Source: Prodigiosinella aquatilis
GTDB taxonomy: Bacteria > Pseudomonadota > Gammaproteobacteria > Enterobacterales > Enterobacteriaceae
Direction of reading: 5' to 3'
Length of the DNA stretch: 64,000 bases
Assembly: GCA_030388725.1 (NCBI GenBank)
Contig: CP128857.1
Location: 1,736,001 to 1,800,000, forward strand
The notes below the pieces were generated by a model. It searched no databases. It saw only the letters and a program-made list of their open reading frames with translations, and had not been told where the DNA came from. Below, piece after piece: positions 1 through 9,122 of the stretch (position 1 is the stretch's first letter; each line of letters begins with the position of its first letter). A program made the position numbers and the translations under genes.

Positions 1-2
1 CG

Positions 3-61
3 GCATCGCGCAATAAAACCGTCCAAGAAAACATCCGCACCCCCTCGGCGGTCATTCTCTC
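3..61 (+). pseudogene. NRPS peptidyl-carrier domain, frameshifted fragment
   Basis: The bases just upstream of the thioesterase reading frame encode GGHSL (positions 47-61), the phosphopantetheine attachment motif of a peptidyl-carrier domain, with the modified Ser at 56-58. In that frame a TAA lies at 14-16. The residues expected before the motif (VQENIRT, resembling the usual DNFFTLGGHS run) are in the +3 frame up to about position 41. The frame change falls in a C run at 39-44. Removing two bases or adding one would restore a carrier domain, so this is either a real frameshift in the NRPS or an assembly error. Confidence 0.55.
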
Positions 62-1009
62 ATGGCTTTGCAGTTGATGCAGAGGATCAGGAACTGCGGT
101 TTTGATTGCTCATTAAACAAGATTTTTGAACACCCGCGATTGGCTAATTTTGCTTTGCAAATCGCACAGTCTCCATTGGGACCGCATACGAGGGCTATCC
201 CGGTGCGTCTTGGGGGAACCGAACCACCCATCTTTTTTGTTCCCTCAGGATTAGGTGATTATTCGTATGTTATTTCTCTGGCGCAATATCTCCGAGTAAG
301 CTGCCCAATCTACGTGCTGCCGTGGTCGGCTATTGGTGAACCTTCTCCCCTCACGCTGGAAACTATGGCTGAGAGAATGCTTCCCGTCATCCAGACAATT
401 CAGCCCAACGGCCCCTATAGAATCGCCGGGTATTCTTCAGGCGGGATACTCGCTTATGCCCTCGCCCATTCGCTTATGGATAAAGACGCCTACGTTGAGT
501 TTTTAGGTTTCATTGATGTACCCGCGCCCAATAAGTTAACGTACAAAAATCAAAACATTAAACTGGATTTTATTGCACATGCGAAAGCAATGGCTTCCGA
601 AGCTGAGCACCATAAATTAGATATTTTAATTAGGGATATTGATGATACCGAATTTGAAGAACTGATAAAAAAAGCGCAGGGTCTAGGGGGCTATGATTCT
701 AATGCAGACCTCTTGCTGGACACCGCCAAATGGAGATCAATTTATCGCTTTGCACAACTTGCGGGTGGCTATAAGCCAATGCGATTGCCAATTCAGATCC
801 CGCTCTATCAGTTTTACGCGGCCGATCGCGAGAACGTTAATCTGCCGCCGATTGATATGGTCGGTGGGTGGAAAGATGCATTACCTGATTTGAATATTCA
901 TTCTGTTTCCATTCTCGGTGGACATCTATCGATGATGACTGACATCGACCATCGTAAGCAGCTGGCTGAGGCATTCAATCGCGCACTCTTAAAACTCAAT
1001 GGTGATTGA
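62..1009 (+). CDS. NRPS C-terminal thioesterase domain (fragment)
   Basis: This is the end of a nonribosomal peptide synthetase. Residues 1-35 finish the carrier domain (KIFEHPRL is the typical post-Ser helix). The rest is an alpha/beta-hydrolase thioesterase that would release the finished peptide. Seen in sequence: the nucleophile motif GYSSG at residues 123-127 (Ser125), an acidic residue in FIDVP, and the catalytic His in GGHLSMM near residue 288. ATG 62 is only the first start codon after the upstream frameshift; the true protein begins outside the window. The next gene on the same strand is an MFS transporter, a common partner that exports the product. Substrate and product cannot be told from a thioesterase. 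Confidence 0.8.
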   Translation: MALQLMQRIRNCGFDCSLNKIFEHPRLANFALQIAQSPLGPHTRAIPVRLGGTEPPIFFVPSGLGDYSYVISLAQYLRVSCPIYVLPWSAIGEPSPLTLETMAERMLPVIQTIQPNGPYRIAGYSSGGILAYALAHSLMDKDAYVEFLGFIDVPAPNKLTYKNQNIKLDFIAHAKAMASEAEHHKLDILIRDIDDTEFEELIKKAQGLGGYDSNADLLLDTAKWRSIYRFAQLAGGYKPMRLPIQIPLYQFYAADRENVNLPPIDMVGGWKDALPDLNIHSVSILGGHLSMMTDIDHRKQLAEAFNRALLKLNGD

Positions 1010-1279
1010 GAGTGAGCATTGCGCGCGCCGTTCACTTACTCATAAGGGGCGCCGGTGCAAAATTCGCTATTACCCATTTGATATGGTTCGTAAATAGACC
1101 CCCCGCTGCCAGCAGCGGGAAATATATCCAGAAATGGATTCAAATAACATAATGTTATAGTGGTAAATTGCTTTTCAAAAGAAGACCATAGGTAAAATTT
1201 AGGCGTTGCTCAAAATGATGCCATAAATCAACATATCAGCGGAATGTGACCCGGCGCCGGAATACAAATTGGAGATATC

Positions 1280-2488
1280 ATGGCTAATTCCTATCGCGAA
1301 ATGCTGACAACCCCTGGAGTGATGGGATTGGTGTTCGCGAGTTTTATTGTGCGCCTGCCACAGGCGATGATCGGCATCGGCATCATTACCATGTTGGCGG
1401 AGCAGCGTGGTCTTTATTGGCTGGCGGGCTCGGTCGCAGCCACATTTACGTTAGCAAACGCGCTTATCGGCCCGCACGTGTCGAAATTTGTTGACCGGCA
1501 CGGCCAGAGCAGAGTTCTTCCGGTTATTACCGCCTTCAGCATTGTCATGCTGCTGGCGCTGCTGATTGCAGCCTATATGAAAGTCGCTGCTCCATTCCTT
1601 TTTATTCTTGCTGCACTGGCCGGCACGATGCCGAACATGCCGGCCATGATAAGGGCGCGCTGGACAGAGCTTTTCCGAGGCAAGCCGCAATTGCACACGG
1701 CCTTTTCCCTCGATACTGCTCTAACAGAGCTGTCCTATATTGTTGGCCCAGTACTGGCCATTGCCTTGAGCACGAGCGTCTTTGCCGAAGCAGGACCTCT
1801 GGCTGCCGTCTTGCTGCTGGTGATTGGCATGACCGCCTTTCTTTTACAACGGCAGACGGAACCGAAGGTGGTCAGCAGCGGCAGGGGGATCGGAAGCTCG
1901 ACCTTGCGTATCCCCGGTCTTCGTATCATCTTTCTGGCGCTTATGGCGATGGGTGTGATTGGAGGTTCAATCGATGTGGCCGTCGTGGCCTTCGCCAACG
2001 CACAACATTGGCCAACGGCCGCCAGTTTCATCCTTGCCGCCTACGCGTTCGGCTCGGTGATCTCTGGCCTGGCTTTCGGTGCGTTCAGGATTACCTTACC
2101 GCTTGAGAGGCAGTTCCTTATAGGGATACTGGTCACGGCAGTAACAGCGATATTGCCCATTCTCTCACCGGATGTTTATATCATGACGGGAATGGTCTTT
2201 GTGGCAAGCTTATCCTTCGCGCCGACAATGGTCGTCGTCATGAATCTTGGCACCATCATTGTTCCACCGTCCAAGCTCACTGAAGGACTGACATGGATGA
2301 CGACCGGCATCAGTATTGGCGTTGCGCTCGGCAGCGCACTTTCGGGCCGGATTATCGACGCCTTTGGCGCACGGGCAGGCTTCGGTGTGCCCATCGTCGC
2401 GGGGCTCGTCATGGTGATGGTCGTGCTTATCGGTTTTCGTACACTTCGTGCCGCGTCCGAGACGCACGAAGTGCTGACCTTCCGGTAA
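1280..2488 (+). CDS. MFS transporter, probable exporter
   Basis: A 402-residue hydrophobic protein with about 12 predicted membrane segments in two halves, the usual size for major facilitator transporters. The N-terminal half carries a short charged loop after the second helix (SKFVDRHGQ), the position of MFS motif A. GGAG sits just before ATG 1280. It lies 270 bp after the NRPS thioesterase on the same strand, so export of, or resistance to, the peptide product is the most likely job; this is inferred from position only. It is clearly an MFS protein but the substrate is unknown. Confidence 0.75.
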   Translation: MANSYREMLTTPGVMGLVFASFIVRLPQAMIGIGIITMLAEQRGLYWLAGSVAATFTLANALIGPHVSKFVDRHGQSRVLPVITAFSIVMLLALLIAAYMKVAAPFLFILAALAGTMPNMPAMIRARWTELFRGKPQLHTAFSLDTALTELSYIVGPVLAIALSTSVFAEAGPLAAVLLLVIGMTAFLLQRQTEPKVVSSGRGIGSSTLRIPGLRIIFLALMAMGVIGGSIDVAVVAFANAQHWPTAASFILAAYAFGSVISGLAFGAFRITLPLERQFLIGILVTAVTAILPILSPDVYIMTGMVFVASLSFAPTMVVVMNLGTIIVPPSKLTEGLTWMTTGISIGVALGSALSGRIIDAFGARAGFGVPIVAGLVMVMVVLIGFRTLRAASETHEVLTFR

Positions 2489-2857
2489 AATGCATCGTGC
2501 GGTGCGCTCTGCCCATGATCTTTTCCCATTAAACAGGTTCACGCACTTTGAGGCGCGGCTTAGTTCCGGTGTTACGCTCTTCGCTCATGACTGAACGAGG
2601 TCCTCCTATGGGCGGTTTGGTGCCAATATAGTCATTCACACTCTGAGAGTTACACTTTTAAGTGATTCAGGGTATGCGCTTATTGGTTACGAATATTGTG
2701 CCAGAATCATGTGATTTGATGATTGCCGCTTTGCTTTCGAGCCAGTAAGTGCTCCACGTTCGCTAACGAATACTCAGGGCATGCAGAAAAACTGCTGACT
2801 ATATTTCTTTCGAAGAGCGTGGAATGCGTACGAATCCCCGATAAAAAGGAGTTGGTG
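2489..2857. other. Intergenic stretch, possible IS110 left flank
   Basis: About 370 bp between the MFS gene and the decayed IS110 transposase with no credible gene. IS110 elements carry a non-coding end upstream of the transposase that makes the bridge RNA, so part of 2700-2857 may be that end. I could not define the element boundary. Confidence 0.4.
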
Positions 2858-4096
2858 ATGACTGCGATAGATCAGTTTGCTGCTCATATTGGTTTGGACT
2901 AGGCAGATAAAAAACACGATGCCTGTGTGCAATTTAAAAACGGTGAACGCGTATTCCATGTGATTGAACATACACCGAACCGCTTGATACCTGGCTGAAA
3001 GTCCTACACAAGCAGGTGAAAGGCAAGATCGCGGTCTCTGTTGAGTTGAATAAAGGTCCGGTGGTGTACGCTCTTCAGAAATATCCCTTTATAACCGTTT
3101 ATCCAGTACACGCGTTATCACTGACCACTATCGGTAGACCTTCTGGCCCGGCGGCGCGAAGGATGATCCGCAAGATGCTGAGTTAGCGTTAGAACTAATG
3201 CTACGCTATCCCAAAAAGATAAAAGCCATTGAACCCGACAATGCGGATATCCGGTTGCTTCAACAGTTAGTTGAGCAACGTCGTCAGCTGGTTGAAGATA
3301 AACGCCGCTTTGTGAATCGGATAATCAACACACTTAAACAATATTATCCTCAGCCCCTGGAGTGGTTCTCACACCGGGGGGAGTTTACTGTTGTGTGAAC
3401 TAATTACACGGTGGCCCAGTCTGCAACAACTGAAACGTGCCAGGCGCGACACGATCCGCAACTTTCTGAATGCCAAAGGTGGCCGTGCAATGGTCCTTAC
3501 CGAGCAACGTGTTGCGAGTATTGATAACGCGATCCCATTGACTACAGACCCGAGTGTTATAGAGGCTAATGCTTTGATGGCAACAGCACTGGCGACACAA
3601 ATTAAAGTCGTGAGTGAAATCATCAAAACCTATGATGAGCGAATCGAAACGCTGTTTGACACATTGCCAGATGCGGGGGCTGTTCAAATCACTTCCGGGC
3701 ATGGGGCCGTGTATGGGCCCACGGATGCTTGCTGCACTTGGTGATAACCGTGACCGGTTTAACAGCGCTGAAGAAATTCAAAACTACGCAGGTATTGCAC
3801 CGGTGACAGAACGAAGTGGCCAGAAATCCTGGGTTCACTGGCGATGGCAATGTGCTAAGTTTGTCAGGCAGACCTTTGTTGAATGGGCTGCGAAGACGGT
3901 TAACTCATCATACTGGGCCAGACTTTATTACCAGAGCCAGCGAGAAAAAGGGAAATCGCATCACTCAGCTATCCGGGCTCTGGCGTTTAAATGGATAAGG
4001 ATCATTTACCGCTGCTGGAAGACTAGAACCCGCTACGACGAAGCGAAATATTTGCTGGCATTGGAAGAGCGACACTCGTCTTTACTTAGGCCATAA
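2858..4096 (+). pseudogene. IS110-family transposase, multiply disrupted
   Basis: A decayed transposase of about 410 residues. It begins MTAIDQFAAHIGLD and hits a TAG at 2900-2902 where relatives have Trp (GLDWADKK). Similarity then hops frames: to 2990, then about 3138, then GAKDDPQDAELALEL into LMLRYPKK (about 3147-3385), then 3391-3680 (ELITRWPSL), and finally 3680-4096 (SLPGMGP, YAGIAPVTERSG, HWRWQC), which is the C-terminal Tnp domain with the conserved Ser region. One stop and at least four frameshifts mean it cannot make a working recombinase. IS110 enzymes combine an N-terminal DEDD RuvC-like domain with a C-terminal Ser domain and are guided by a bridge RNA. The element ends were not found. 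Confidence 0.85.
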
Positions 4097-4217
4097 AAAG
4101 CTTGTCGAATGTCTCAGGGCGTGAAGCGGACATTGCTTTTTGGGTGATGACGGATGTTGAGACAAAGCCATTTTATGATAAATCAACATAGTTGATAGAG
4201 ACAAAACGGAAGAAAAA

Positions 4218-4688
4218 ATGAAGATCAGACTTGCTGTACCTGAGGAAGCAGAGAAATGTTGGAATATCAGAAATCTTTCCATCCGGGAGGGATGTAAGTC
4301 CAGTTATAGCGCTATTGTGCTCGAAGCCTGGACGCCTGAAACTATGCCTGAAAATTACAGAAAGGTAATAACGGAAAATCCTTTCTTTGTTGTTGATATA
4401 GCGGATACAGGGCTAGTTGCAACGGGATATTTGGATCTTTCATCTGGAAGCGTCGAGGCTATTTTTACATTACCAGATTATTTTGGTAAAGGTTTGGCCA
4501 GCATGATTATTGAAACGATTAAAGGTGAGGCTCTTAAAAGAGGGTTGAAACAATTGACTTTGTCCTCAACGCCAAATGCGAAAACATTTTATGAAAAGCA
4601 TGGTTTTATGTTTATCAAGGAAAGTATCTGTCCATCAAGACTTGCCCAGACAGACTTACGCTGCATGGATATGTCCATTGAACTCTAA
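4218..4688 (+). CDS. GNAT family N-acetyltransferase
   Basis: A 156-residue GNAT enzyme, expected to move an acetyl group from acetyl-CoA to an amine. It has the family order: N-terminal strand and helix with the start KIRLAVPEEAEKCW, the acetyl-CoA pyrophosphate loop region YFGKGLASMIIE near residues 92-104, and the closing motif TFYEKHGFMFI near residue 122. ATG 4218 follows an A-rich GGAAGAAAAA. It sits alone between the IS110 remnant and the IS256 element, with a hairpin downstream, so it is probably carried island cargo. The acceptor is unknown. Confidence 0.75.
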   Translation: MKIRLAVPEEAEKCWNIRNLSIREGCKSSYSAIVLEAWTPETMPENYRKVITENPFFVVDIADTGLVATGYLDLSSGSVEAIFTLPDYFGKGLASMIIETIKGEALKRGLKQLTLSSTPNAKTFYEKHGFMFIKESICPSRLAQTDLRCMDMSIEL

Positions 4689-4798
4689 ACTTAAATTATC
4701 TATGGCTCTTGGTAAAGCGTACGGATTTAACAGGGCAGCTCAAGAGTATTTTAGATAACTCTGAACTGCCTATAAACCGTATGAGCAAGGTCCGCTCT

Positions 4799-4834
4799 CA
4801 AAGCTGCCCTTGGTCGTAGCCGTGGGCAGCTTTG
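4799..4834. terminator. 11-bp perfect stem hairpin next to IS256 end
   Basis: CAAAGCTGCCC at 4799-4809 and GGGCAGCTTTG at 4824-4834 form a perfect 11-bp stem with a 14-nt loop. It lies downstream of the GNAT gene and 2 bp before the left inverted repeat of the IS256 element. It could be a terminator or a small palindromic repeat. No U-run follows on the plus strand. Confidence 0.5.
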
Positions 4835-4836
4835 GG

Positions 4837-6127
4837 GAGTGTTAGAAATTCCGTGTCATTCCAGTAATATATCATCAAAAAGGAATGACAAATGTCCCAG
4901 CCCTTTGATTTTGACAAAGCCCTGAAAGCGCTACAGTCCGGTCAGTCCCTGACCGGCAAAGATGGCATCTTAACCCCGTTAATCAAACAGTTAACTGAAG
5001 CAGCCCTGTCTGCGGAACTTGACTCCCATTTGGCTTCAGATGTGGAAGCCAACCGTAAAAACGGCTCTGGTAAAAAAACCATTAAAGCCCCGACCGGCAG
5101 CTTCGAACTGACGACTCCGCGCGATCGTAATGGCACTTTTGAGCCTCAACTGGTGAAAAAGCATCAGACCACACTGTCCGATGAGATCGAGCGCAAAATC
5201 ATTCGTCTGTTTGCGCTGGGGATGAGTTACCAGGATATCAGCCGGGAGATTGAAGATTTATACGCATTCAGCGTGTCTACCGCCACCATCAGTGCCGTCA
5301 CCGATAAAGTCATTCCTGAGTTAAAACAGTGGCAACAGCGCCCGCTGGAGAAAGTTTATCCTTTCGTCTGGCTGGACGCCATTCACTATAAAATCCGCGA
5401 GGATGGCCGTTACCAGAGCAAAGCCGTTTACACTGTGCTGGCGCTGAATCTGGAAGGCAAAAAAGAAGTTCTGGGTCTGTATCTGTCGGAAAGCGAAGGG
5501 GCAAACTTCTGGCTATCTGTATTAAGCGATCTGCAAAACCGTGGCGTTGAAGACATCCTGATAGCCTGCGTGGACGGACTGACTGGGTTCCCGGAGGCGA
5601 TAAACAGCATTTATCCGCAGACAGAGGTGCAGTTGTGCGTTATTCACCAGATACGCAACTCGATTAAATACGTGGCCTCAAAGCACCATAAAGCCTTCAT
5701 GGCCGACCTGAAGCCGGTGTATCGTGCGGTGTCAAAAGAAGCCGCAGAAACGGCACTGGATGAGCTGGAGGCCAAATGGGGTCAGCAATATCCGGTGGTG
5801 CTCCAGTCATGGCGGCGCAAGTGGGAAAACCTGTCAGCGTACTTCCGCTACCCGGCTAACATACGCAAAGTGATCTACACAACCAACGCGATAGAATCGG
5901 TGCACCGTCAGTTCAGGAAACTGACCAAAACCAAAGGCGCTTTTCCGAATGAAAACAGCCTGTTGAAACTGCTTTATCTGGGACTGATGAATGCACGGGA
6001 GAAATGGACAATGCCGATCCAGAACTGGAATTTGACATTGTCGCAGTTAGCCATTTATTTTGAAGGACGACTGAATAGTGTGATAACGCTATAGAGTTTT
6101 TAACGTGACACAGAATTCTGAACGCTC
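4837..6127 (+). mobile_element. IS256-family insertion sequence
   Basis: About 1.29 kb with one intact transposase gene. The ends are imperfect inverted repeats: GAGTGTTAGAAATTCCGTGT at 4837-4856 matches, with a few mismatches, the reverse complement of the bases ending at 6127. I see no 8-9 bp target duplication in the flanks, so the right flank (the TIR-SIR2 gene) and left flank may not have been adjacent before insertion, which suggests an adjacent deletion. Confidence 0.8.
4892..6094 (+). CDS. IS256-family (mutator-type) transposase
   Basis: A full-length 400-residue DDE transposase. The N-terminal part is the DNA-binding region; the catalytic acids are visible as VWLDAIHYK (first Asp), ACVDGLTGFPEAI (second Asp) and TNAIESVHRQ (Glu), the mutator-family signature. 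The size and sequence style match the IS285-like members found in Yersinia and relatives. ATG 4892 follows AAAAAGGAATGACAA. It is bounded by inverted repeats and looks functional. Its right end cuts into the TIR-SIR2 gene. Confidence 0.92.
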   Translation: MSQPFDFDKALKALQSGQSLTGKDGILTPLIKQLTEAALSAELDSHLASDVEANRKNGSGKKTIKAPTGSFELTTPRDRNGTFEPQLVKKHQTTLSDEIERKIIRLFALGMSYQDISREIEDLYAFSVSTATISAVTDKVIPELKQWQQRPLEKVYPFVWLDAIHYKIREDGRYQSKAVYTVLALNLEGKKEVLGLYLSESEGANFWLSVLSDLQNRGVEDILIACVDGLTGFPEAINSIYPQTEVQLCVIHQIRNSIKYVASKHHKAFMADLKPVYRAVSKEAAETALDELEAKWGQQYPVVLQSWRRKWENLSAYFRYPANIRKVIYTTNAIESVHRQFRKLTKTKGAFPNENSLLKLLYLGLMNAREKWTMPIQNWNLTLSQLAIYFEGRLNSVITL

Positions 6128-6744
6128 TCGTATTGGTAGTTGTCAGTGCCAATTCTCTTAGCTCCAAATGGGTTCAGCAGGAATTTTCATTACTTGCCTT
6201 GAGCGAGATATCAAAACATGCATCAAGAGTCATTCCAGTCCTTATAGACTCCAGTTCTGTTCCGAGCTACCTATTAAAATATCTCTACATTGATCTAAAT
6301 AAAGATCTAGAGGCTGGTCTAAGTTCGCTTATACATTCTTTAGAGGTTATAAAGCGCAAAGATATTGCCCGCCCACGTCTGCCGCCTGAGAAACGTAATG
6401 AAACTCACACTTCGCAGATTGCTAGCTTAGGAGCAGCTTTGAAATCTGGCCGCTTAACACTCGTTTGTGGTGCAGGCACTTCGGTCAAAGCGGGAATACC
6501 GGTCTGGAATGAGCTTCTTTTGAGCCTCCTCAGCTCTATAATCGAACGCCTTTCAAAAGATCATTCGCTGAAATTGGGCTCCGATGCAGCAGAGGAGTTC
6601 AACAAGCGCCATGGTGCGTCATCTCTGATCCTTGGAAAGTACCTTAAAAACAACCTAGGCAAGGACTTTGGCAAACAGGTTCGGGATGCTCTATATCGAG
6701 AAAATCCCACTGTAGTCCCTCCTGAATTTAGTCTTACCGCACAA
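6124..6744 (+). pseudogene. TIR-SIR2 NADase-type defence protein, truncated both ends
   Basis: An open frame of about 205 residues with no start of its own. The first 70 residues are the second half of a TIR domain: VVVSANSLSSKW followed by VQQEF, where the Glu matches the catalytic Glu of bacterial TIR NADases. After a linker, from about residue 95, comes the start of a SIR2 domain with the NAD-binding motif LVCGAGTSVKAGIPVW. The 5' end is removed by the IS256 element and the 3' end by the IS3 element. The sequence beyond the IS3 copy does not continue the SIR2 fold (a TAA follows within a few codons), so the rest is lost. TIR and SIR2 domains are NAD-consuming effectors in phage defence; that this one was such a system is inference. 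It cannot be functional now. Confidence 0.75.
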
Positions 6745-6784
6745 TGGAGTTCTCTGGTTAAAATACAACCAACGGAGGCTCATC

Positions 6785-7051
6785 ATGAAGAAAGCGCGTT
6801 TCACTGAAACTCAGATCCTACGTGTTCTGAAAGAGGTTGAAGGTGGTCGGCATGTGAAGGATGTGTGCCGAGAAAACGGTGTGTCGGAAGCCAGCTATTA
6901 CAATTGGAAAGCCAAATATGGTGGCATGGAATCCTCTGATATCAAACGAATGAAAGAGCTGGAAGAGGAAAATCGCCGGTTAAAGCAAATGTACGCATCC
7001 CTTAGTTTAGATCATGAAATTCTTAAGGATGTTGTATCAAAAAAACTTTAA
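6785..7051 (+). CDS. IS3-family transposase OrfA
   Basis: An 88-residue protein with a helix-turn-helix (HVKDVCRENGVSEASYYNWK) followed by a leucine-zipper-like coil (KELEEENRRLKQMYASL), typical of OrfA in the IS51/IS407 branch of IS3. It binds the element ends. A run of seven A followed by C at 7039-7046 lies just before the stop. OrfB is in the -1 frame and open across this run, so programmed -1 slippage would give the OrfAB transposase. Confidence 0.9.
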   Translation: MKKARFTETQILRVLKEVEGGRHVKDVCRENGVSEASYYNWKAKYGGMESSDIKRMKELEEENRRLKQMYASLSLDHEILKDVVSKKL

Positions 7052-7053
7052 CG

Positions 7054-7893
7054 GTGCCTGAGAAGCGTGAGCTGGTGCGTTACGTCATGACGGAACATCA
7101 GGCCAGCGAACGACGCGGGTGCCGGATTATCGGTATTAGTCGAAGCCTGTTGCATTATTGCCCGAACACGGCGCGGGATCTGCCCGTGGTCGAGGCATTA
7201 CAAAAACTTGCACATCAGCATCCGGCCTATGGTTTTGGCCTTATGTTCAATAAGTTACGTCAAGCAGGATTATCGTGGAATGCAAAACGGGTTTACCGGA
7301 TCTACCGATTATTAAAACTGAACCTTCGGTGTAAAGGAAAAAAACGCTTACCTAACAGGCATCCACAGCCGTTGGTTATTCCGCATAAAATGAACCACTG
7401 TTGGTCAGTTGATTTTATGAGTGATGCCTTGATCGACGGGCGGCGATTCAGGTTATTTAACGTCGTCGATGATTTTAATCGGGAAGCGCTGGCAATCGAG
7501 GTTGATTTGAATATACCAGCTCATCGCGTTGTACGCATCCTGGAGCGGTTAAGTGCTGAAAGAGGCTATCCGGCATTTATACGCAGCGATAACGGGCCAG
7601 AACTTACAGCCGCTGCTTTAGCTGAATGGGCAGAGTTGCACGGCGTGATACTCGATTTTATTCAGCCAGGCAGGCCAATGCAGAACGGATTTATTGAGCG
7701 ATTTAACAAAACGCTACGAACAGAAATACTCGATATGTATCTGTTCAGAACACTGTCAGAAGTCCGTGTGCTAACAGAAGACTGGCGCGCAGAATATAAC
7801 GAAGAACGTCCGCATAGCTCACTGGGTGATATGCCACCCGTTATCTATGCGAGGCAAAAACTGGCCGGAGATCCTCATTGGCGGTGGTACTAA
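7054..7893 (+). CDS. IS3-family transposase OrfB (DDE integrase)
   Basis: A 279-residue rve-type catalytic domain. The DDE acids are visible: WSVDFMSDAL, FIRSDNGPEL, and QNGFIERFNKTLRTE. The C-terminal region NEERPHSSLG is typical. The listed start is GTG 7054, but in this family the protein is normally made as a fusion with OrfA by -1 frameshifting at the A run 7039-7045. It looks intact. The region 7911-8203 after it holds no gene that I can recognise. Confidence 0.9.
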   Translation: MPEKRELVRYVMTEHQASERRGCRIIGISRSLLHYCPNTARDLPVVEALQKLAHQHPAYGFGLMFNKLRQAGLSWNAKRVYRIYRLLKLNLRCKGKKRLPNRHPQPLVIPHKMNHCWSVDFMSDALIDGRRFRLFNVVDDFNREALAIEVDLNIPAHRVVRILERLSAERGYPAFIRSDNGPELTAAALAEWAELHGVILDFIQPGRPMQNGFIERFNKTLRTEILDMYLFRTLSEVRVLTEDWRAEYNEERPHSSLGDMPPVIYARQKLAGDPHWRWY

Positions 7894-8203
7894 AAACCGG
7901 AGGGACTACAATTGCACTTTTTATAATATAAGAAAAAGGCTGTTCGTAATCATTTCTGAGAGTATTCCTATCTAATAGAATTCAACGTGGTGGCGTTGAG
8001 CACCAGACAATTAATATCACCATATGTAAGATTTATTCTACACGACTACTGATATTAATGATGCCCAATATCCCAAGGCCATGAGTCAGTGCATATCAAT
8101 TGGTTCGATACGGCTCACGAACCAATTGATGATGCTGTGCCGTTGAATTTATTGGAAATCAGAATTCGTTTTTCCCTGTGTGTTGGTACATAAAATTAAT
8201 TAT

Positions 8204-8476
8204 CTAATTATTTTTATGACGAATTTCTCTCGGGATACGCCGCCCTTGTGAGTCGAAATAACGATTCGGCCAGATTTCACTTGCCTGTATGCCCAGTGCG
8301 TCAGCGATAAGTCGTTCGCCTTTCGGCCATGGGCGAATTAGCGCATTGGCGAGTGTTGATGAGCTGAGACCAGCCGCGCGAGAGACGGCGGCCAGCGTGG
8401 TGTTACGTTTGCGAAGGGCTGCAATGATGTCGGCAGGATGCCAGTCCATTCGTTGTTCCTGTTGTTCAATGTTCAT
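8204..8476 (-). CDS. Nlp/Ner-like (SfsB family) HTH regulator
   Basis: A 90-residue DNA-binding protein of the Ner/Nlp family. The signature is clear: DWHPADIIAALRKRNTTLAA at the N-terminus, GLSSSTLANAL as the recognition helix and PWPKGERLIADALG, IWPNRY after it. Relatives are the Mu Ner repressor and E. coli SfsB. GAGG sits a few bases before ATG 8476. It is divergent from the XRE gene pair, with about 145 bp between starts. It may control island genes; its target is unknown. Confidence 0.85.
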   Translation of the reverse strand: MNIEQQEQRMDWHPADIIAALRKRNTTLAAVSRAAGLSSSTLANALIRPWPKGERLIADALGIQASEIWPNRYFDSQGRRIPREIRHKNN

Positions 8477-8622
8477 ACGTCCTCCTCTTGAATTGAAACT
8501 TTACTTCTTCCAGTAAACTATATCTTTATTATGGATTAAAAAACAACCAAAAATAAAGATAAAATTTATTTAGGAAAGAAATGCTTTAAGAAGAATTTGT
8601 TGAGAGAAGAGATAATTAACCT

Positions 8623-8937
8623 ATGTTGATCAGTACCGTGGATAACACTGTGATTGGTAAGCGATTAAGACTAGCCCGAGTGAACAAGAGATTAAAGCAG
8701 GCAGAGCTCGGTTGCCTTGCTGGTCTGGATGAGGAAACGGCAAGCTCTCGTGTGAGCCAATATGAAAGAGAAGTCAGTGCGCCAGATTTTGGTCTGGTTT
8801 CTCGGTTCGCTACAGTGCTGGATGTTCCTGAAGCGTATTTCTATGCTGTTGATGACGATCTGGCTACCTTGATCTTACAATATCACCGTTTCAAAAAAGC
8901 CAACCCTAACTCCACGCTTATCATCACACCTCAGTAA
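8623..8937 (+). CDS. XRE-family HTH regulator, copy 1
   Basis: A 104-residue regulator with an N-terminal helix-turn-helix: GKRLRLARVNKRLKQAEL then SRVSQYEREVSAPDFGL, typical of Cro/C1-type domains, followed by a short tail ending YFYAVDDDLATLILQYHRF. It differs from the next gene at about 15 of 104 positions. ATG 8623 follows a weak ribosome site. With its paralogue it is probably a repressor inside the integrase island; the target is not known. Confidence 0.85.
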   Translation: MLISTVDNTVIGKRLRLARVNKRLKQAELGCLAGLDEETASSRVSQYEREVSAPDFGLVSRFATVLDVPEAYFYAVDDDLATLILQYHRFKKANPNSTLIITPQ

Positions 8938-9122
8938 GGTTGATGTCCTAATGCGTCATGGTATTCAATTCCTGTGCGTTTACCCTTCTAAATTTAATTA
9001 TTCCTACTTTCAATAAATTAAATCTTCATTTTTGATCTAAAAATAGCCAAAAATAAATTTTAAATTTACTTAGTAAAGAACCACTTCAAGAGCGGCATGG
9101 GGGGAACGGCGATAATCGGCTT

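Larger units (their letters stand above)
6745..7910 (+). mobile_element. IS3-family insertion sequence
   Basis: About 1.17 kb carrying orfA and orfB. Possible ends are TG at 6745 (TGGAGTTCTCTGGTT) and CA at 7910, whose reverse complement reads TGTAGTCCCTCCGGTT. The pentamer ACAAT occurs at both 6741-6745 and 7908-7912 and may mark the target duplication, so the exact ends are uncertain by 1-3 bp. It is inserted in the SIR2 part of the defence gene. Confidence 0.8.

Noticed and set aside
4689..4836. Integron attC site after the GNAT gene
   Set aside because: GTTAGAA looks like an attC core end, but it belongs to the IS256 left inverted repeat, which recurs at the right end. No RYYYAAC partner was found.
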